Below are positions 50,464-61,382 of a stretch of DNA of 64,000 nt, piece after piece. Made by a program: the position numbers and the translations under genes. How positions within the stretch are numbered: position 1 is the first letter of the stretch; every line of letters starts with the position of its first letter. Under the pieces are notes generated by a model, which worked only from the letters and a program-made list of their open reading frames with translations, searched no databases and had not been told where the DNA came from. Source of the DNA: Staphylococcus americanisciuri (GTDB lineage Bacteria; Bacillota; Bacilli; Staphylococcales; Staphylococcaceae); contig NZ_JANUXY010000002.1 in NCBI RefSeq assembly GCF_024814435.1, positions 124,001-188,000 on the forward strand, written 5' to 3'.

Positions 50464-51165
50464 ATGGCGAAAAAAGTAGTTGTAGTAGACGATGAAAAAC
50501 CCATTGCAGATATACTTGAGTTTAACTTAAAAAAAGAGGGCTATGATGTATTCGTGGCATATGATGGGGACGATGCAGTGGAATTAATCTATGCACAAGA
50601 ACCAGATATTGTTTTGCTTGATATTATGTTACCAGGTCGAGACGGTATGGAAGTCTGCCGTGAAGTGCGCAAAAAGTTTGATATGCCGATTATTATGCTG
50701 ACAGCAAAAGATTCTGAGATTGACAAGGTATTAGGACTTGAGTTAGGTGCAGACGATTATGTCACGAAGCCATTTAGTACACGGGAATTGATTGCGCGTG
50801 TTAAAGCGAACTTACGTCGTCATCATGCACAGCCAAGCGTTGACAGTAACCAAAAATCTAATGAGATTGCGATTAAAGATATCGTTGTGTATCCAGATGC
50901 TTATTCGATTAAAAAACGCGGAGAATCTATTGATTTGACGCACCGTGAGTTTGAATTGTTCCACTACCTTTCTAAACATATGGGGCAAGTCATGACACGT
51001 GAACACTTGCTTCAGACAGTATGGGGTTATGATTATTTCGGTGACGTACGTACAGTCGATGTGACGATTCGTCGTTTGCGTGAAAAAATTGAAGATGATC
51101 CGTCACATCCAGATTATATTGTGACACGTCGAGGTGTGGGATACTTCCTACAAAATCATGAATAG
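50464..51165 (+). CDS. walR: Response regulator WalR (YycF)
   Basis: Essential OmpR-type regulator of cell-wall metabolism, 233 residues from ATG 50464 ([16 protein letters not shown]). The receiver domain has phospho-acceptor D53 ([11 protein letters not shown]) and T101 (the StkP/Stk1 site in relatives). The C-terminal winged helix ends [12 protein letters not shown]. First gene of walRKHIJ. The sequence matches S. aureus WalR closely. Confidence 0.97.
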   Translation: MAKKVVVVDDEKPIADILEFNLKKEGYDVFVAYDGDDAVELIYAQEPDIVLLDIMLPGRDGMEVCREVRKKFDMPIIMLTAKDSEIDKVLGLELGADDYVTKPFSTRELIARVKANLRRHHAQPSVDSNQKSNEIAIKDIVVYPDAYSIKKRGESIDLTHREFELFHYLSKHMGQVMTREHLLQTVWGYDYFGDVRTVDVTIRRLREKIEDDPSHPDYIVTRRGVGYFLQNHE

Positions 51166-51180
51166 AGGGAAGTTACGTAT

Positions 51181-53013
51181 ATGAAGTGGTTAAAACAATT
51201 TCAATCTCTTCACACCAAGCTTGTTATTGTTTATGTTTTATTGATTATTATCGGAATGCAGATTATCGGCTTGTACTTTACAAATAGTCTTGAAAAAGAA
51301 ATGACTGAGACATTCAAAACGAATATCTCACAAAATGCGAAACAGATTGAGTTGAGTATAGAAAGAATATATGCAGAAGGGGACAACACGACTAATACAC
51401 AGAAAGAAATTCAAAACTTACTTAACGAATATGCGAATCGTAATGAAATGATTGAGATTAGGTTTATTGATACAGATCAAATCATCGTCGCAACTTCAAA
51501 ACAATCCAATCGTCACTTAATTAATCAAAAAGCGAATAACAGTGCAATTCAAAAAGCGTTGTCACTTCGTCAATCAAACTCAGATATTGTCTTGAAAGAT
51601 TACGGTGAGGGAAAACAACGTGTATGGATTAAAAACATGCCAGTGATGACGAGTAAGGGCTTGATTGGTAATATTTATATTGAATCGAATATTAACCAAG
51701 TATACGACCAACTGAGCGATATCAACCAGATTTTCATCGTTGGGACAGGTATTTCATTGATTATTACGGTAATTCTAGGATTTTTTATTGCACGCACAAT
51801 CACAAAACCTATCACTGATATGCGTAACCAGACAGTCGAGATGTCCAAAGGGAATTATACGCAACGTGTGAAGATCTACGGGAATGATGAGATTGGTGAA
51901 CTTGCGCTTGCATTCAACAATCTATCTAAACGTGTACAAGAGGCGCAAGCGAACACTGAGAGTGAAAAGCGCCGTCTTGATTCGGTTATCCGACATATGA
52001 GTGACGGTGTTATTGCAACGGATAGACGTGGACGCATTAAGATTATTAACGATATGGCTTTGAAAATGCTCGGTAAGCCGAAAGAGGATGTAGAAGGTGG
52101 CTTTATCTTTGATGTTCTCGATTTGAATGATGAGTTGAGTTTAGAAGAATTGAATGAGAATAACGATAGCTTAATTATAGATATTAACGAAGAAGATGGT
52201 ATTATTGCACGTTTGAACTTTAGTACCATTGTTCAAAACACGGGATTTGTGAATGGTTACATTGCTGTATTACATGACGTTACTGAACAACAACAAATTG
52301 AACGTGAACGTCGCGAGTTTGTTGCGAATGTATCACATGAGTTGCGCACACCACTAACTTCTATGAATGGCTATATTGAAGCGCTAGAACAAGGTGCATG
52401 GCAAGATGAAACAATTGCTCCTCAATTTTTGTCAGTGACACGTGAAGAGACAGAACGTATGATTCGATTGGTGAATGATTTATTACACTTGTCAAAAATG
52501 GATAATAAGTCTGAGCAGGTAACGAAAGAGATTGTGGACTTTAATATGTTCATCAATAAAATCATTAATCGTCACGAAATGTCTGCGAAGAATACGGTCT
52601 TTGTGCGTGATATTCCACGAGAGACGATATTTACAGAGATTGATCCGGATAAGATGACACAAGTGTTCGACAATGTCATTACGAATGCGATGAAATATTC
52701 ACGTGGCGAGAAGCGGGTAGAGTTCCATGTGAAACATAATCCAGTACATCAACGATTAACAGTGCGCATTAAGGATAATGGTATTGGTATTCCAGTCAAC
52801 AAGGTAGATAAAATATTTGATCGCTTTTTCCGAGTAGATAAGGCACGTACACGTAAAATGGGTGGTACAGGACTAGGCTTGGCGATTTCTAAAGAGATTG
52901 TTGAAGCACATGGAGGCCGCATATGGGCGAATAGTGTGGAAGGTCAAGGAACGTCTATCTTTATCATTTTGAAATGTGAAGCGATAGAAGATGGTGATTG
53001 GGATGAAAATTAA
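51181..53013 (+). CDS. walK: Sensor histidine kinase WalK (YycG)
   Basis: 610 residues. TM1 (about 13-34), extracellular sensor (about 35-182), TM2 (about 184-204), HAMP (about 205-256), PAS (about 262-370), HisKA with H386 in [10 protein letters not shown], and the HATPase domain with DNGIGIP and [19 protein letters not shown]. It phosphorylates WalR. The gene is 15 bp after walR. No premature stops or obvious changes at the catalytic motifs. Confidence 0.97.
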   Translation: MKWLKQFQSLHTKLVIVYVLLIIIGMQIIGLYFTNSLEKEMTETFKTNISQNAKQIELSIERIYAEGDNTTNTQKEIQNLLNEYANRNEMIEIRFIDTDQIIVATSKQSNRHLINQKANNSAIQKALSLRQSNSDIVLKDYGEGKQRVWIKNMPVMTSKGLIGNIYIESNINQVYDQLSDINQIFIVGTGISLIITVILGFFIARTITKPITDMRNQTVEMSKGNYTQRVKIYGNDEIGELALAFNNLSKRVQEAQANTESEKRRLDSVIRHMSDGVIATDRRGRIKIINDMALKMLGKPKEDVEGGFIFDVLDLNDELSLEELNENNDSLIIDINEEDGIIARLNFSTIVQNTGFVNGYIAVLHDVTEQQQIERERREFVANVSHELRTPLTSMNGYIEALEQGAWQDETIAPQFLSVTREETERMIRLVNDLLHLSKMDNKSEQVTKEIVDFNMFINKIINRHEMSAKNTVFVRDIPRETIFTEIDPDKMTQVFDNVITNAMKYSRGEKRVEFHVKHNPVHQRLTVRIKDNGIGIPVNKVDKIFDRFFRVDKARTRKMGGTGLGLAISKEIVEAHGGRIWANSVEGQGTSIFIILKCEAIEDGDWDEN

Positions 53014-54340
53014 GGAATATGTCAAATCCGCAATTCTTTGTGCCCTAGTGTTCTCTAGCATTGTCTTAACATTACTCATTTGGAACTTTTCACCTGATTT
53101 GACAAACGTGGAAAATGAGCCCACTAAAGAAGTAAGTAAATCAATTGGACCACGTTTTGATGAGGAAATTAGTCAAGTAGTTGCGCCCTTACAGATGGTG
53201 CAAGTCCAAGGTATGAAAGTAGAAGGTATGCCTGCGACGTCAGAAGTGAATCATTTAACAGATGTTTTCCATAAACAGCAGGTTAAGAAAGTCGTGTATA
53301 TTGAAAATGAGCAAGTATTGTTATTGCGAGAATTGAGTGATCATTTTGTTGTTTTAGACTACCCGACAGACATACCGCTGTCTATGTATTTGAGTGATGT
53401 ATTGGATTTACAAGCAAAGGTACCTAGCCAGTTTAAGTTTGATCGGCTAATCTATGACATAGATGAGACAGATGATCTCGTGGTCTACGCGATTGATGCT
53501 GAGCGACATCGTGCAGTGAAGATGACTACAACAGTGAAAGTAGAGAGTATCAAAACACATCTAAAAGAATTGAAAACAGCATTGCGTCCGTACATGAATA
53601 TTTCAACGAATGAAGATACGGTTAATAAAGCAACCTATATTTATGCGCAAAAAAATCCTGAGAACCTCAAAACATATCGCACTATTTTTAATCATATCAA
53701 TGTAGAAGATTTGAATGCGATTTTATTTGATGATACACCCATTGTACGTACGACAAAGAGTGGTAATACAATTTATAATAATAATACGGGTGTTGTTAAC
53801 TATGATCCTGATAGTAAAACATATCATTATACGAACTTATCAGAAGATGAACGCAGTACTCGCGATATGAATATTAGTATTCCAAGGACATTTGATTATA
53901 TTAACGAACATGGTGGTTTTACGGATGATTTTCGACTCTTTCAATCGAATAGTCATCAAGGATTGATTACGTATCAGATGTTTTTGAATGGACGCCCTAT
54001 CTTTTATCCGAACGAACTGAATCAGATTCATGTCAGCTGGGGAGAACACGGCATTTTTGAATACAGTCGTGGTCTGTTGAAGACGAATGTCACAATCGAC
54101 AACGGTCAAAAGGCTAAGCGTCTACCGACAGCTGAAGATGTTCGCGCTTCATTAGCAAGTAATAGTACGATTGATTTCAGAAAGGTCGAACAGCTGGTGG
54201 TAGGTTATCGAATGGTACCTGAAAAAGAACCTGATGATCGCTTGGAAATCCAGGTGAACAGTCAATTTGAACCTACTTGGTATATCAAACACGCTGGCAC
54301 ATGGTATGAATATAACGATGGGGAGTTGATAGAGCAATGA
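53003..54340 (+). CDS. walH: WalK accessory protein WalH (YycH)
   Basis: Membrane-anchored regulator of WalK, about 445 residues from ATG 53003 ([12 protein letters not shown]), overlapping walK by 11 bp. The N-terminal helix is about 8-26 and the rest is extracellular. The family core [16 protein letters not shown] and [15 protein letters not shown] segment are present. With WalI it modulates WalK activity. It overlaps walI by 4 bp. Confidence 0.93.
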   Translation: MKIKEYVKSAILCALVFSSIVLTLLIWNFSPDLTNVENEPTKEVSKSIGPRFDEEISQVVAPLQMVQVQGMKVEGMPATSEVNHLTDVFHKQQVKKVVYIENEQVLLLRELSDHFVVLDYPTDIPLSMYLSDVLDLQAKVPSQFKFDRLIYDIDETDDLVVYAIDAERHRAVKMTTTVKVESIKTHLKELKTALRPYMNISTNEDTVNKATYIYAQKNPENLKTYRTIFNHINVEDLNAILFDDTPIVRTTKSGNTIYNNNTGVVNYDPDSKTYHYTNLSEDERSTRDMNISIPRTFDYINEHGGFTDDFRLFQSNSHQGLITYQMFLNGRPIFYPNELNQIHVSWGEHGIFEYSRGLLKTNVTIDNGQKAKRLPTAEDVRASLASNSTIDFRKVEQLVVGYRMVPEKEPDDRLEIQVNSQFEPTWYIKHAGTWYEYNDGELIEQ

Positions 54341-55116
54341 ATTGGAAACGTGCACAAACTCTATTCATCATCGTATTTTTCTTAATCAATGTATGCCTTG
54401 TGCTCGTGTACGTTGATAAATACAACAAATCAAAAGTAAACCCATCATCCAATGATAATCATGTTAATTTTGACCAAGAAAATATTAAGTTGCCGAAAAA
54501 TATGCCAGATGTTAGCAACGTGAAAATGCAACTGATTACTGCACGTTCACGTAACTTTGAGGAAGAAGTGGAACGCGAGAGCGATGTGAGTCAGAGTACG
54601 AATAGTTATATGCTGACGAAAGAAGTGAACGAAGATGTGAATGTCAAAGTCGATCCGATATCACATCTTAAACCCTATATTAATACGAATGTTTACAAAG
54701 GTGATGAATATCAGTACCATGAAACGAAAGGAAACGAGATTGCATATGAACAGACATATGAAGGTTTTCCAATAATGAATAATGAGCGTGCGGCGTTAAC
54801 GTTTGTGGTGAGTGACAATCGTGTTAAATCCTATAAGCAATCAGCAATGGAAGACATCCGTCCGTCTAGAGGAGCGAATAATCAGCGCTATAAAGTAATC
54901 AGTGCGCACGAAGCGTTAGAAGCGCTTTACTATAACCAATACCTCAAAGAAGGCGATGAAGTTAAGAATATGCGATTGGGCTATTACACAGTTGTAAAAG
55001 AGACCAATTTACAAGTGCTCCAAGCGAACTGGGAGATTCAGGTTAAGCAAGGAAACCGGATGAAAACATATTATGTAGAAGCAGTGTCGGCTAATCCTAA
55101 AATTATAGAACAGTAG
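54337..55116 (+). CDS. walI: WalK accessory protein WalI (YycI)
   Basis: 259 residues, one N-terminal membrane helix (about 8-26, [18 protein letters not shown]), remainder extracellular with a YycI-like fold ending [24 protein letters not shown]. It forms a complex with WalH and WalK. The start overlaps the walH stop (ATGA). Confidence 0.92.
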   Translation: MNWKRAQTLFIIVFFLINVCLVLVYVDKYNKSKVNPSSNDNHVNFDQENIKLPKNMPDVSNVKMQLITARSRNFEEEVERESDVSQSTNSYMLTKEVNEDVNVKVDPISHLKPYINTNVYKGDEYQYHETKGNEIAYEQTYEGFPIMNNERAALTFVVSDNRVKSYKQSAMEDIRPSRGANNQRYKVISAHEALEALYYNQYLKEGDEVKNMRLGYYTVVKETNLQVLQANWEIQVKQGNRMKTYYVEAVSANPKIIEQ

Positions 55117-55129
55117 AAAGGGTGGTCGC

Positions 55130-55921
55130 TTGATACGAATGAGCGTACTCGCAAGTGGCAGTACAGGAAATGCCACTTATATAGAAAATGAAAAAGGCAG
55201 TTTACTTGTTGACGTTGGCCTAACAGGTAAAAAAATGGAAGGTTTATTTGAACAAATAGACCGCAAAATTGAAAATCTAAACGGTATTCTTATCACACAT
55301 GAACATAGTGATCATATTAAAGGACTGGGTGTGATTGCACGTAAATACGGTCTGCCGATTTACGCTAATGAAAAAACGTGGACATGTATTGAAAAGAAGG
55401 ACAGTAAGATTCCAAACGCACAAAAATTCATCTTTAACCCGTATGAAACGAAGTCAATTGCTGGATTTGATATCGAGTCTTTTAATGTTTCACACGATGC
55501 GATTGATCCACAATTCTACATCTTTCATAATGATTATAAGAAGTTGACACTTATTACGGATACAGGCTACGTGTCAGACCGTATGAAAGGTATGATACGT
55601 GGAAGTGATGCATTCGTATTCGAAAGTAACCATGATGTAGATATGTTGAGAATGGGACGCTATCCGTGGAAGACGAAGCAACGTATCTTGAGTGATATGG
55701 GACATGTCTCTAACGAAGATGCGGCATATGCGATGAGAGACGTTATTACAGGGCAAACGAAGCGTATTTACTTATCGCATCTATCGCAGGACAACAATAT
55801 GAAAGACCTAGCACGTATGAGTGTGGGGCAAATTTTGCAGGCACATGATATCGATACGGTCAACGAAGTGAAGTTGTGTGATACAGATAAAGAACAAGCA
55901 ACACCGATTTATACATTATAA
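55130..55921 (+). CDS. walJ: MBL-fold metallohydrolase WalJ (YycJ)
   Basis: Metallo-beta-lactamase fold exonuclease-like protein, 263 residues. The metal motif [11 protein letters not shown] is near 55-65, and ITDTGYV and ESNHD follow. TTG 55130 is used (after AAAGGGTGG), giving [17 protein letters not shown]. It closes the wal operon and ends at a terminator. Implicated in coordinating DNA replication or repair with cell division in relatives. Confidence 0.93.
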   Translation: MIRMSVLASGSTGNATYIENEKGSLLVDVGLTGKKMEGLFEQIDRKIENLNGILITHEHSDHIKGLGVIARKYGLPIYANEKTWTCIEKKDSKIPNAQKFIFNPYETKSIAGFDIESFNVSHDAIDPQFYIFHNDYKKLTLITDTGYVSDRMKGMIRGSDAFVFESNHDVDMLRMGRYPWKTKQRILSDMGHVSNEDAAYAMRDVITGQTKRIYLSHLSQDNNMKDLARMSVGQILQAHDIDTVNEVKLCDTDKEQATPIYTL

Positions 55922-55944
55922 GAAAAGCTTTATAAATTTGAGTT

Positions 55945-55993
55945 AAGGTCGTGAACCGCGCCAATTATGGTGTGTCTTCATGACCTTTTTTAT
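55945..55993 (+). terminator. wal operon terminator
   Basis: AAGGTCGTGA pairs with TCATGACCTT, then TTTTTA. The loop is long. Confidence 0.75.
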
Positions 55994-56047
55994 TGTATAG
56001 TAGAAACATCAAAGTAGAATGAATAAATGTACAGTGTATGCATCAAT

Positions 56048-56248
56048 TTATCCACAAAGATGTGCACAAAATATATAGTAGAAATCATTATCCACATGTT
56101 AATAAAGTGTTTACCAACAAAGTTACCCACATATACACAGAGTTATACACAAAAATTGTCAAAAAAAGCGCAATATGATTATAGGTAACGATGTATATCG
56201 TGTATAAATAGAGCGTGTTATGTGAATAAGTTAATAACATGTGGATAA
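56048..56248. other. DnaA-box cluster upstream of rlmH
   Basis: Three perfect DnaA 9-mers: TTATCCACA at 56048-56056 and 56088-56096, and TGTGGATAA at 56240-56248. Relatives such as TTATACACA (about 56142-56150) lie between. The 285-bp gap has no gene. This could titrate DnaA or regulate rlmH; it lies 30 kb from oriC. Confidence 0.7.
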
Positions 56249-56277
56249 CTTTAATACGAGTCATAAAGGAGTATGTC

Positions 56278-56757
56278 ATGAAAATTACAGTCATTGCAGT
56301 TGGAAAGCTAAAAGAAAAATATTGGAAACAAGCCATGGCAGAATACGAAAAACGTCTTGGTGCTTATACAAAAATTGAAGTAGTCGAAGTGCCAGATGAA
56401 AAAGCGCCTGAGACGATGAGTGATAAAGAAATCGAACAAGTCAAATATAAAGAAGGGCAACGTATTCTAGCTAAAATCAAACCACAATCCACAGTCATCA
56501 CATTAGAAATTCAAGGCAAGATGTTGAGCTCAGAAGCATTGGCACAGGAAATACAGCAACGCATGACACGTGGTACAAGCGACTTCACGTTTGTTATCGG
56601 TGGATCTAATGGTTTACATCAAGAGGTTACGCAACGCAGCAATTATGCCTTATCATTCAGCAAAATGACTTTTCCACATCAGATGATGCGCGTCATTTTG
56701 TTAGAGCAAGTGTATCGCGCATTTAAAATCATGCGTGGGGAAAGTTATCATAAGTGA
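56278..56757 (+). CDS. rlmH: 23S rRNA pseudouridine-1915 N3-methyltransferase RlmH (OrfX)
   Basis: SPOUT methyltransferase, 159 residues from ATG 56278 (AAAGGAG upstream). It starts [19 protein letters not shown] and has the knot region [10 protein letters not shown] near 103-112. It ends RGESYHK. Its last codons are the integration site of SCC elements. The gene is intact. Confidence 0.97.
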   Translation: MKITVIAVGKLKEKYWKQAMAEYEKRLGAYTKIEVVEVPDEKAPETMSDKEIEQVKYKEGQRILAKIKPQSTVITLEIQGKMLSSEALAQEIQQRMTRGTSDFTFVIGGSNGLHQEVTQRSNYALSFSKMTFPHQMMRVILLEQVYRAFKIMRGESYHK

Positions 56758-56762
56758 TGCGG
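56738..56762 (+). other. SCC attachment site (attB) at the end of rlmH
   Basis: AAAGTTATCATAAGTGATGCGG spans the rlmH stop and matches the staphylococcal SCCmec/ACME integration sequence core (TATCATAAGTGATGCGG). Only one copy is found in the window, so either no SCC is present here or its right end lies beyond position 64000. Confidence 0.8.
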
Positions 56763-56787
56763 TTTTTGTATATATATTAAGTGTTTG

Positions 56788-56831
56788 AGTAGTGAAGTTA
56801 TCTAAGATTTTAGGTAACTTCACTTTTTTTT
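56788..56831 (+). terminator. rlmH terminator, similar to the arcC one
   Basis: AGTGAAGTTA pairs with TAACTTCACT, followed by eight T. About 30 of 37 positions match the hairpin at 63364-63406 beyond arcC. Confidence 0.8.
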
Positions 56832-56856
56832 CAAAATTTTTTCATTGAAAGAATTT

Positions 56857-57090
56857 TTATTTTGTGGAATAGTTGTAGCGAGAATTGCTCGGAAGCATTT
56901 TAAGGGTAAACGGGTCCATCACATAGAAGAAATTCCCTTGTCTTATATAGTCAAATTCATGAGCGTTCGTCTTTCCAATGTACCTATAATGTTTTGCATT
57001 CATAATTTGACGGAAATTATGATGCACTATGCCACCTGCTGAATCATCCTCGTTTATAGTCCAAAATTCCAATCTACTGAAACATATCAT
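56857..57090 (-). pseudogene. Possible protein fragment next to attB
   Basis: A 77-codon frame with protein-like, aromatic-rich content (NFRQIMNAKHYRYIGKTN, then EFDYIRQGNFFYVMDPF) but no ribosome binding site and no recognised family. It lies in the 407-bp gap between rlmH and argR. It may be a remnant left by an element at the SCC site, or chance. Reported because nothing else fills this gap. Confidence 0.25.
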
Positions 57091-57164
57091 TTTTTAACAT
57101 ATATTCACTTAATCAATATGCGAAAAAACTATTCAAAATTAAGTTAGTAAAGGGGTTAATCAAA

Positions 57165-57632
57165 ATGAAAAAAGAGAAACGTTTAGATCTTATATTAACA
57201 GCAATACAGGAAAATAATTTTAGTAAAAAACAACAAATAGTAGATTACATGATGAAACATTTTGGTGTTTATTATAGCTTAACTACGATATCACGTGACT
57301 TAAAAGAATTAGATGTTTACAAAATTCCTGTTGAAAACAATAAGTATATTTATAAGAAAATGAATAAAAACAAGCAATTAGATGCTAGAAAGCATTTAGA
57401 AGCATACAGAGATGAAATACTTAAGATTACGATTATAAAAAGTTATGTATTGATAAAAACATCGCCGGGATTTGCCCAAAGTATCGGCTATTATATAGAT
57501 CAATTGCAGATAAAAGAAATCATAGGAACAATAGGCGGCAATGATGCACTCATGGTTTTAACAGCATCTAGCGAGATGGCGCAATATGTTTATTATCAAT
57601 TATTACATACAGCATCAGAAACCCAAAATTAA
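57165..57632 (+). CDS. argR: ArgR-family arginine repressor
   Basis: 155 residues. N-terminal winged helix about 1-70 (YYSLTTISRDLKELDVYKI) and C-terminal oligomerisation/arginine-binding domain about 80-150 with GTIGGNDALMVLTA, where relatives have GTIAGDD; the Asp-to-Asn change could affect ligand binding. AAGGGG precedes the ATG. It leads the arginine deiminase cluster and probably regulates it (ARG-box-like palindrome 57659-57679). It is likely a cluster-specific paralogue rather than the housekeeping ahrC. Confidence 0.88.
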   Translation: MKKEKRLDLILTAIQENNFSKKQQIVDYMMKHFGVYYSLTTISRDLKELDVYKIPVENNKYIYKKMNKNKQLDARKHLEAYRDEILKITIIKSYVLIKTSPGFAQSIGYYIDQLQIKEIIGTIGGNDALMVLTASSEMAQYVYYQLLHTASETQN

Positions 57633-57658
57633 CACGACTGATTACTAATGCAAAAAAA

Positions 57659-57679
57659 TGAATAAAAAACTTTTTATTC
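57659..57679. promoter_or_regulatory. ARG-box-like palindrome / argR hairpin
   Basis: TGAATAAAAA and TTTTTATTC form an inverted repeat. TGAATAAAAA is the left half of the Gram-positive ARG box (CATGAATAAAAATKCAAK). A second similar stretch (TGTATAAATAATTC) is at 57707-57720. It could be an ArgR operator for arcA or just the argR terminator. Confidence 0.45.
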
Positions 57680-57781
57680 TACAAACTAAAGCGCAATAAA
57701 GATAAATGTATAAATAATTCTCTAGTTTATAAGGATCAAATGTATATTTAGACACTTTTTTGTATTGAATAAGCCTAAGTA

Positions 57782-57847
57782 TGTGAAATACTTAACATTC
57801 TGTTCGTGAAATACGTCTCATCTAGTTCTTTGAAAGCGCTTTATAAT
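57782..57847 (+). promoter_or_regulatory. arcA control region: two Crp/ArcR-like sites, cre and -10
   Basis: TGTGA-N6-TAACA (57782-57797) and CGTGA-N6-TCTCA (57805-57820) resemble Crp/Fnr-type sites and are 23 bp apart. A cre-like box (TTGAAAGCGCTTTAT, 57830-57844; one mismatch to the consensus) overlaps the -10 TATAAT (57842-57847). No good -35 is seen, as expected of an activator-dependent promoter. Confidence 0.55.
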
Positions 57848-57879
57848 GACGGTGTAATAAAGCGAAGGAGGAATTAGAA

Positions 57880-59115
57880 ATGGTACAAGGACCCATTCAA
57901 GTTAACAGTGAGATTGGAAAGTTGAAAACAGTGTTGTTAAAAAGACCTGGGAAAGAATTAGAAAATCTAGTGCCTAATCATCTAAGTGGTTTACTGTTCG
58001 ATGATATTCCTTATTTAAAAGTTGCACAAGAAGAGCATGATAACTTTGCTCAAACTTTAAGAGATGAAGGAATCGAAGTAGTGTATCTAGAAAAACTTGC
58101 AGCCGAAGCAATTTCTGAACCAGACGTTCGTGAACAGTTTATCGATGATATTTTAGCAGAATCTCAAAAAACGGTACTAGGTCACGAAACGGAACTCAAA
58201 GAATACTTTTCTAAACTGTCAGACCAAGATTTAGTTAATAAAATTATGGCTGGCGTACGAAAAGAAGAGATTCAACTTGAAACAACACACTTGGTAGAGT
58301 ATATGGACGATAGATATCCATTTTACTTAGACCCAATGCCAAACCTTTATTTTACAAGAGACCCACAAGCTTCTGTAGGTAGAGGTATGACAATTAACAG
58401 AATGTTTTGGAGAGCACGTCGCAGAGAATCCATTTTTATGACATATATTTTAAAACATCATCCACGTTTTAAAAATGAAGATGTGCCAGTATGGTTAGAT
58501 CGTAATTCACCATTCAATATTGAAGGTGGCGATGAATTAATACTCTCTAAAGAAGTATTAGCGATTGGTATATCAGAGCGAACATCAGCGCAAGCAATCG
58601 AGAAATTAGCACGTAATATTTTTAAAGATCCAACAACAACTTTTAAAAAAATTGTTGCTATTGAAATACCGAACACACGTACATTTATGCATTTAGATAC
58701 GGTATTAACGATGATTGACTATGATAAGTTTACGGTTCATGCGGCAATTTTTAAAGAAGAAAATAACATGAATATCTTTACGATAGAACCAGACACGCAT
58801 AAAGGCGATATTAAAATCACACGTTCTAGCAAGCTACGTGAAACACTTGCTGAAGTGCTAGGTTTAGAAAAAGTTGAATTTATTCCAACAGGTAATGGTG
58901 ACATCATTGATGGTGCACGTGAGCAATGGAACGATGGTTCAAACACGTTGTGTATCCGTCCAGGAGTCGTTGTGACTTATGACCGCAACTATGTATCTAA
59001 CCAACTGTTACGTGACAAAGGCATTAAGGTAATTGAAATTACTGGTAGTGAGCTTGTACGTGGACGCGGAGGCCCAAGATGCATGAGTCAACCACTAGTT
59101 AGAGAAGACCTTTAA
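57880..59115 (+). CDS. arcA: Arginine deiminase
   Basis: 411 residues, hydrolyses arginine to citrulline and ammonia. Motifs: [18 protein letters not shown] near 166-183, IEGGDELI near 213, [11 protein letters not shown] near 267, and the catalytic Cys401 in [23 protein letters not shown] precedes the ATG. First structural gene of the pathway. The sequence looks intact and active. It gives ammonia against acid and feeds ArcB/ArcC for ATP. Confidence 0.97.
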   Translation: MVQGPIQVNSEIGKLKTVLLKRPGKELENLVPNHLSGLLFDDIPYLKVAQEEHDNFAQTLRDEGIEVVYLEKLAAEAISEPDVREQFIDDILAESQKTVLGHETELKEYFSKLSDQDLVNKIMAGVRKEEIQLETTHLVEYMDDRYPFYLDPMPNLYFTRDPQASVGRGMTINRMFWRARRRESIFMTYILKHHPRFKNEDVPVWLDRNSPFNIEGGDELILSKEVLAIGISERTSAQAIEKLARNIFKDPTTTFKKIVAIEIPNTRTFMHLDTVLTMIDYDKFTVHAAIFKEENNMNIFTIEPDTHKGDIKITRSSKLRETLAEVLGLEKVEFIPTGNGDIIDGAREQWNDGSNTLCIRPGVVVTYDRNYVSNQLLRDKGIKVIEITGSELVRGRGGPRCMSQPLVREDL

Positions 59116-59207
59116 TTAAAAAATATTAGTAGTGGTAAAAATCATAATCAGCGCATTCATTACGATCAATGATAAGATTTTTACCATCACTTTTAGGGGA
59201 AATTAAT

Positions 59208-60629
59208 ATGAACGAAAAAAAGTTAGGTAAAACTTCCTTAATTGGTCTAGTCATCGGCTCTATGATTGGTGGTGGCGCATTCAATATTATTTCGGATATG
59301 GGTGGCCAAGCTGGTGGACTAGCTATTATTATTGGCTGGATAATTACCGCCATTGGAATGATTTCTCTTGCCTTTGTGTTTCAAAACTTAACTAACGAGC
59401 GACCAGACCTTGATGGTGGGATTTATAGTTATGCACAAACAGGATTTGGTGATTTTATTGGCTTCTCAAGTGCTTGGGGCTATTGGTTTGCCGCATTTCT
59501 TGGGAACGTAGCCTATGCAACATTACTCATGTCAGCTGTTGGGAACTTTTTCCCAATATTTAAGGGCGGCAACACACTACCAAGTATTATCGTAGCGTCA
59601 TTTTTACTGTGGGGCGTACACTTTCTTATTCTTAGAGGTGTAGAGACTGCCGCATTTATTAACAGCATCGTGACTGTAGCTAAGTTGATGCCTATATTCT
59701 TAGTCATTATTTGTATGATCGTCGTATTTAACTTTGACACTTTTAAATCTGGTTTTTACGGTATGGCTAGTGGAAGTGTAGGTATATTTAGTTGGGGTGA
59801 CACAATGTCACAGGTTAAAAGTACGATGCTAGTAACTGTCTGGGTATTCACGGGTATTGAAGGCGCTGTCGTCTTTTCAGGACGTGCAAAATCTAAGAAA
59901 GATGTTGGAACAGCTACGGTTATCGGTTTAGTTTCAGTACTCATCATTTATTTCCTAATGACTGTATTAGCACAAGGTGTGATTCAACAAAGTGAAATTT
60001 CAAAACTTGCGAGTCCATCAATGGCACAAATATTAGAACATATTGTAGGTCATTGGGGTTCCATATTTGTCAACATAGGGTTAATTATATCTGTGTTAGG
60101 AGCTTGGCTTGGATGGACGTTGTTAGCCGGTGAATTGCCATTCATCGTAGCTAAAGACGGTCTTTTCCCTAAATGGTTTGCCAAAGAAAATAAAAATAAA
60201 GCACCGATTAATGCATTGATTATTACAAATATTTTAGTGCAAATATTTTTAATCAGTATGCTTTTTACAGACAGTGCTTATCAATTTGCATTTTCACTTG
60301 CTTCAAGTGCAATTTTAATTCCATATACACTCAGTGCATTTTATCAAGTGAAGTATACTGCCCAACATAAGAATAAAGCGAACTTAAAGCAGTGGGTAAT
60401 AGGTATTGTTGCTTCTATTTATACAATTTGGTTAGTCTATGCAGCTGGGTTAGATTACTTATTATTAACGATGCTCTTATATATACCAGGATTGTTTGTA
60501 TATAGTTATGTGCAACGGGATAATAAGAAACGTTTAACAAAATTGGATTATACATTATTTATAGTGATTATTGTACTGGCAATAATTGGAACGATTCGTT
60601 TGCTTACAGGTAATATTTCTGTATTTTAA
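59208..60629 (+). CDS. arcD: Arginine/ornithine antiporter
   Basis: APC-superfamily exchanger, about 473 residues, twelve or so membrane helices, starting MNEKKLGKTSLIGLVIGSMIGGGAF; ATG 59208 follows a GGGGA site. It imports arginine in exchange for ornithine. The GSMIGGGAF segment and the FTGIEGAVVFSGRAK stretch near 220-234 are typical of basic amino acid antiporters. It follows arcA by 92 bp. Confidence 0.94.
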   Translation: MNEKKLGKTSLIGLVIGSMIGGGAFNIISDMGGQAGGLAIIIGWIITAIGMISLAFVFQNLTNERPDLDGGIYSYAQTGFGDFIGFSSAWGYWFAAFLGNVAYATLLMSAVGNFFPIFKGGNTLPSIIVASFLLWGVHFLILRGVETAAFINSIVTVAKLMPIFLVIICMIVVFNFDTFKSGFYGMASGSVGIFSWGDTMSQVKSTMLVTVWVFTGIEGAVVFSGRAKSKKDVGTATVIGLVSVLIIYFLMTVLAQGVIQQSEISKLASPSMAQILEHIVGHWGSIFVNIGLIISVLGAWLGWTLLAGELPFIVAKDGLFPKWFAKENKNKAPINALIITNILVQIFLISMLFTDSAYQFAFSLASSAILIPYTLSAFYQVKYTAQHKNKANLKQWVIGIVASIYTIWLVYAAGLDYLLLTMLLYIPGLFVYSYVQRDNKKRLTKLDYTLFIVIIVLAIIGTIRLLTGNISVF

Positions 60630-60668
60630 GTTATGATTTAATCCAATCATTTTGAGGGGTTTATAGTT

Positions 60669-61364
60669 ATGTACAAAGAAAAAGTTTACATTAAAAACTC
60701 AGATAATGGGTTTGACAGTAATGTTAGACAACTAGCATCATACTTAAATATTCCTGTTAGTATTATTAAACCGTATAAAGAAAAATTAACACTGTATCAA
60801 TATAAAAAAGGGCAAGTGATATATTATTCAACCAATCAAATCCAGTCAGTTTATTTTCTGGTGAATGGGTGCGTCTTACATGGGACCTCTAATGCAAATG
60901 GGGACAATTATTTAAGATTAAATAAAGCAGAAACTTTATTCCCAATGAACCGTTTGTTTAGTGAAACGTCATCATCTTATGAAGTTTGTGAAGCATTGAC
61001 AGATTGTAAGGTCATGACTTTCCCGACAGAATTACTTGAATATTTATGTAGGAAGCACGAGCGTATTTTCCAAAGTCTTTTTACAAAACTAAATGAGACG
61101 ATTCAATTTCAAGTTGAATATAGTATAGCGTTAAGAACAAGCTCAGCAAAAGAGCGACTTGAACAAATACTAAAACTGATATGTCTCACAATAGGCGAAG
61201 ATAATGGAGAATTTTATGAAATAAAAGAGATTATGACTGTTCAATTATTAAGTGATTTGTCTGGACTTTCTCGGAGAACTACTGGAGAAATCGTTAAAGA
61301 ATTAAAAGAAAAAGGCATGATCTTTCAAGATAAAAAAACTTGGATTATCAAAAAATCTTTTTAA
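60669..61364 (+). CDS. arcR: Crp/Fnr-family regulator ArcR
   Basis: 231 residues. N-terminal cNMP-like beta-roll domain about 35-140, C-terminal helix-turn-helix about 165-225 with TVQLLSDLSGLSRRTTGEIVKELKEKG. No cysteine cluster of the Fnr type is seen, so it is unlikely to hold an iron-sulfur cluster. Position within the arc cluster, between arcD and arcB, and Crp-like sites upstream of arcA point to an activator of the pathway, as ArcR in S. aureus. Confidence 0.88.
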   Translation: MYKEKVYIKNSDNGFDSNVRQLASYLNIPVSIIKPYKEKLTLYQYKKGQVIYYSTNQIQSVYFLVNGCVLHGTSNANGDNYLRLNKAETLFPMNRLFSETSSSYEVCEALTDCKVMTFPTELLEYLCRKHERIFQSLFTKLNETIQFQVEYSIALRTSSAKERLEQILKLICLTIGEDNGEFYEIKEIMTVQLLSDLSGLSRRTTGEIVKELKEKGMIFQDKKTWIIKKSF

Positions 61365-61382
61365 CAAAAAGGAGATTAAAAC

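Noticed and set aside
50992..51008. CACGTG-containing parS-like sequence in walR
   Set aside because: Only the six-base core matches; flanks do not fit GTTNCACGTGNAAC. Similar weak matches occur in noc, mnmE and dnaC.
57659..57679. Firm call as argR terminator
   Set aside because: It lacks GC pairs and its halves resemble ARG boxes, so it is listed as a regulatory palindrome with low confidence instead.
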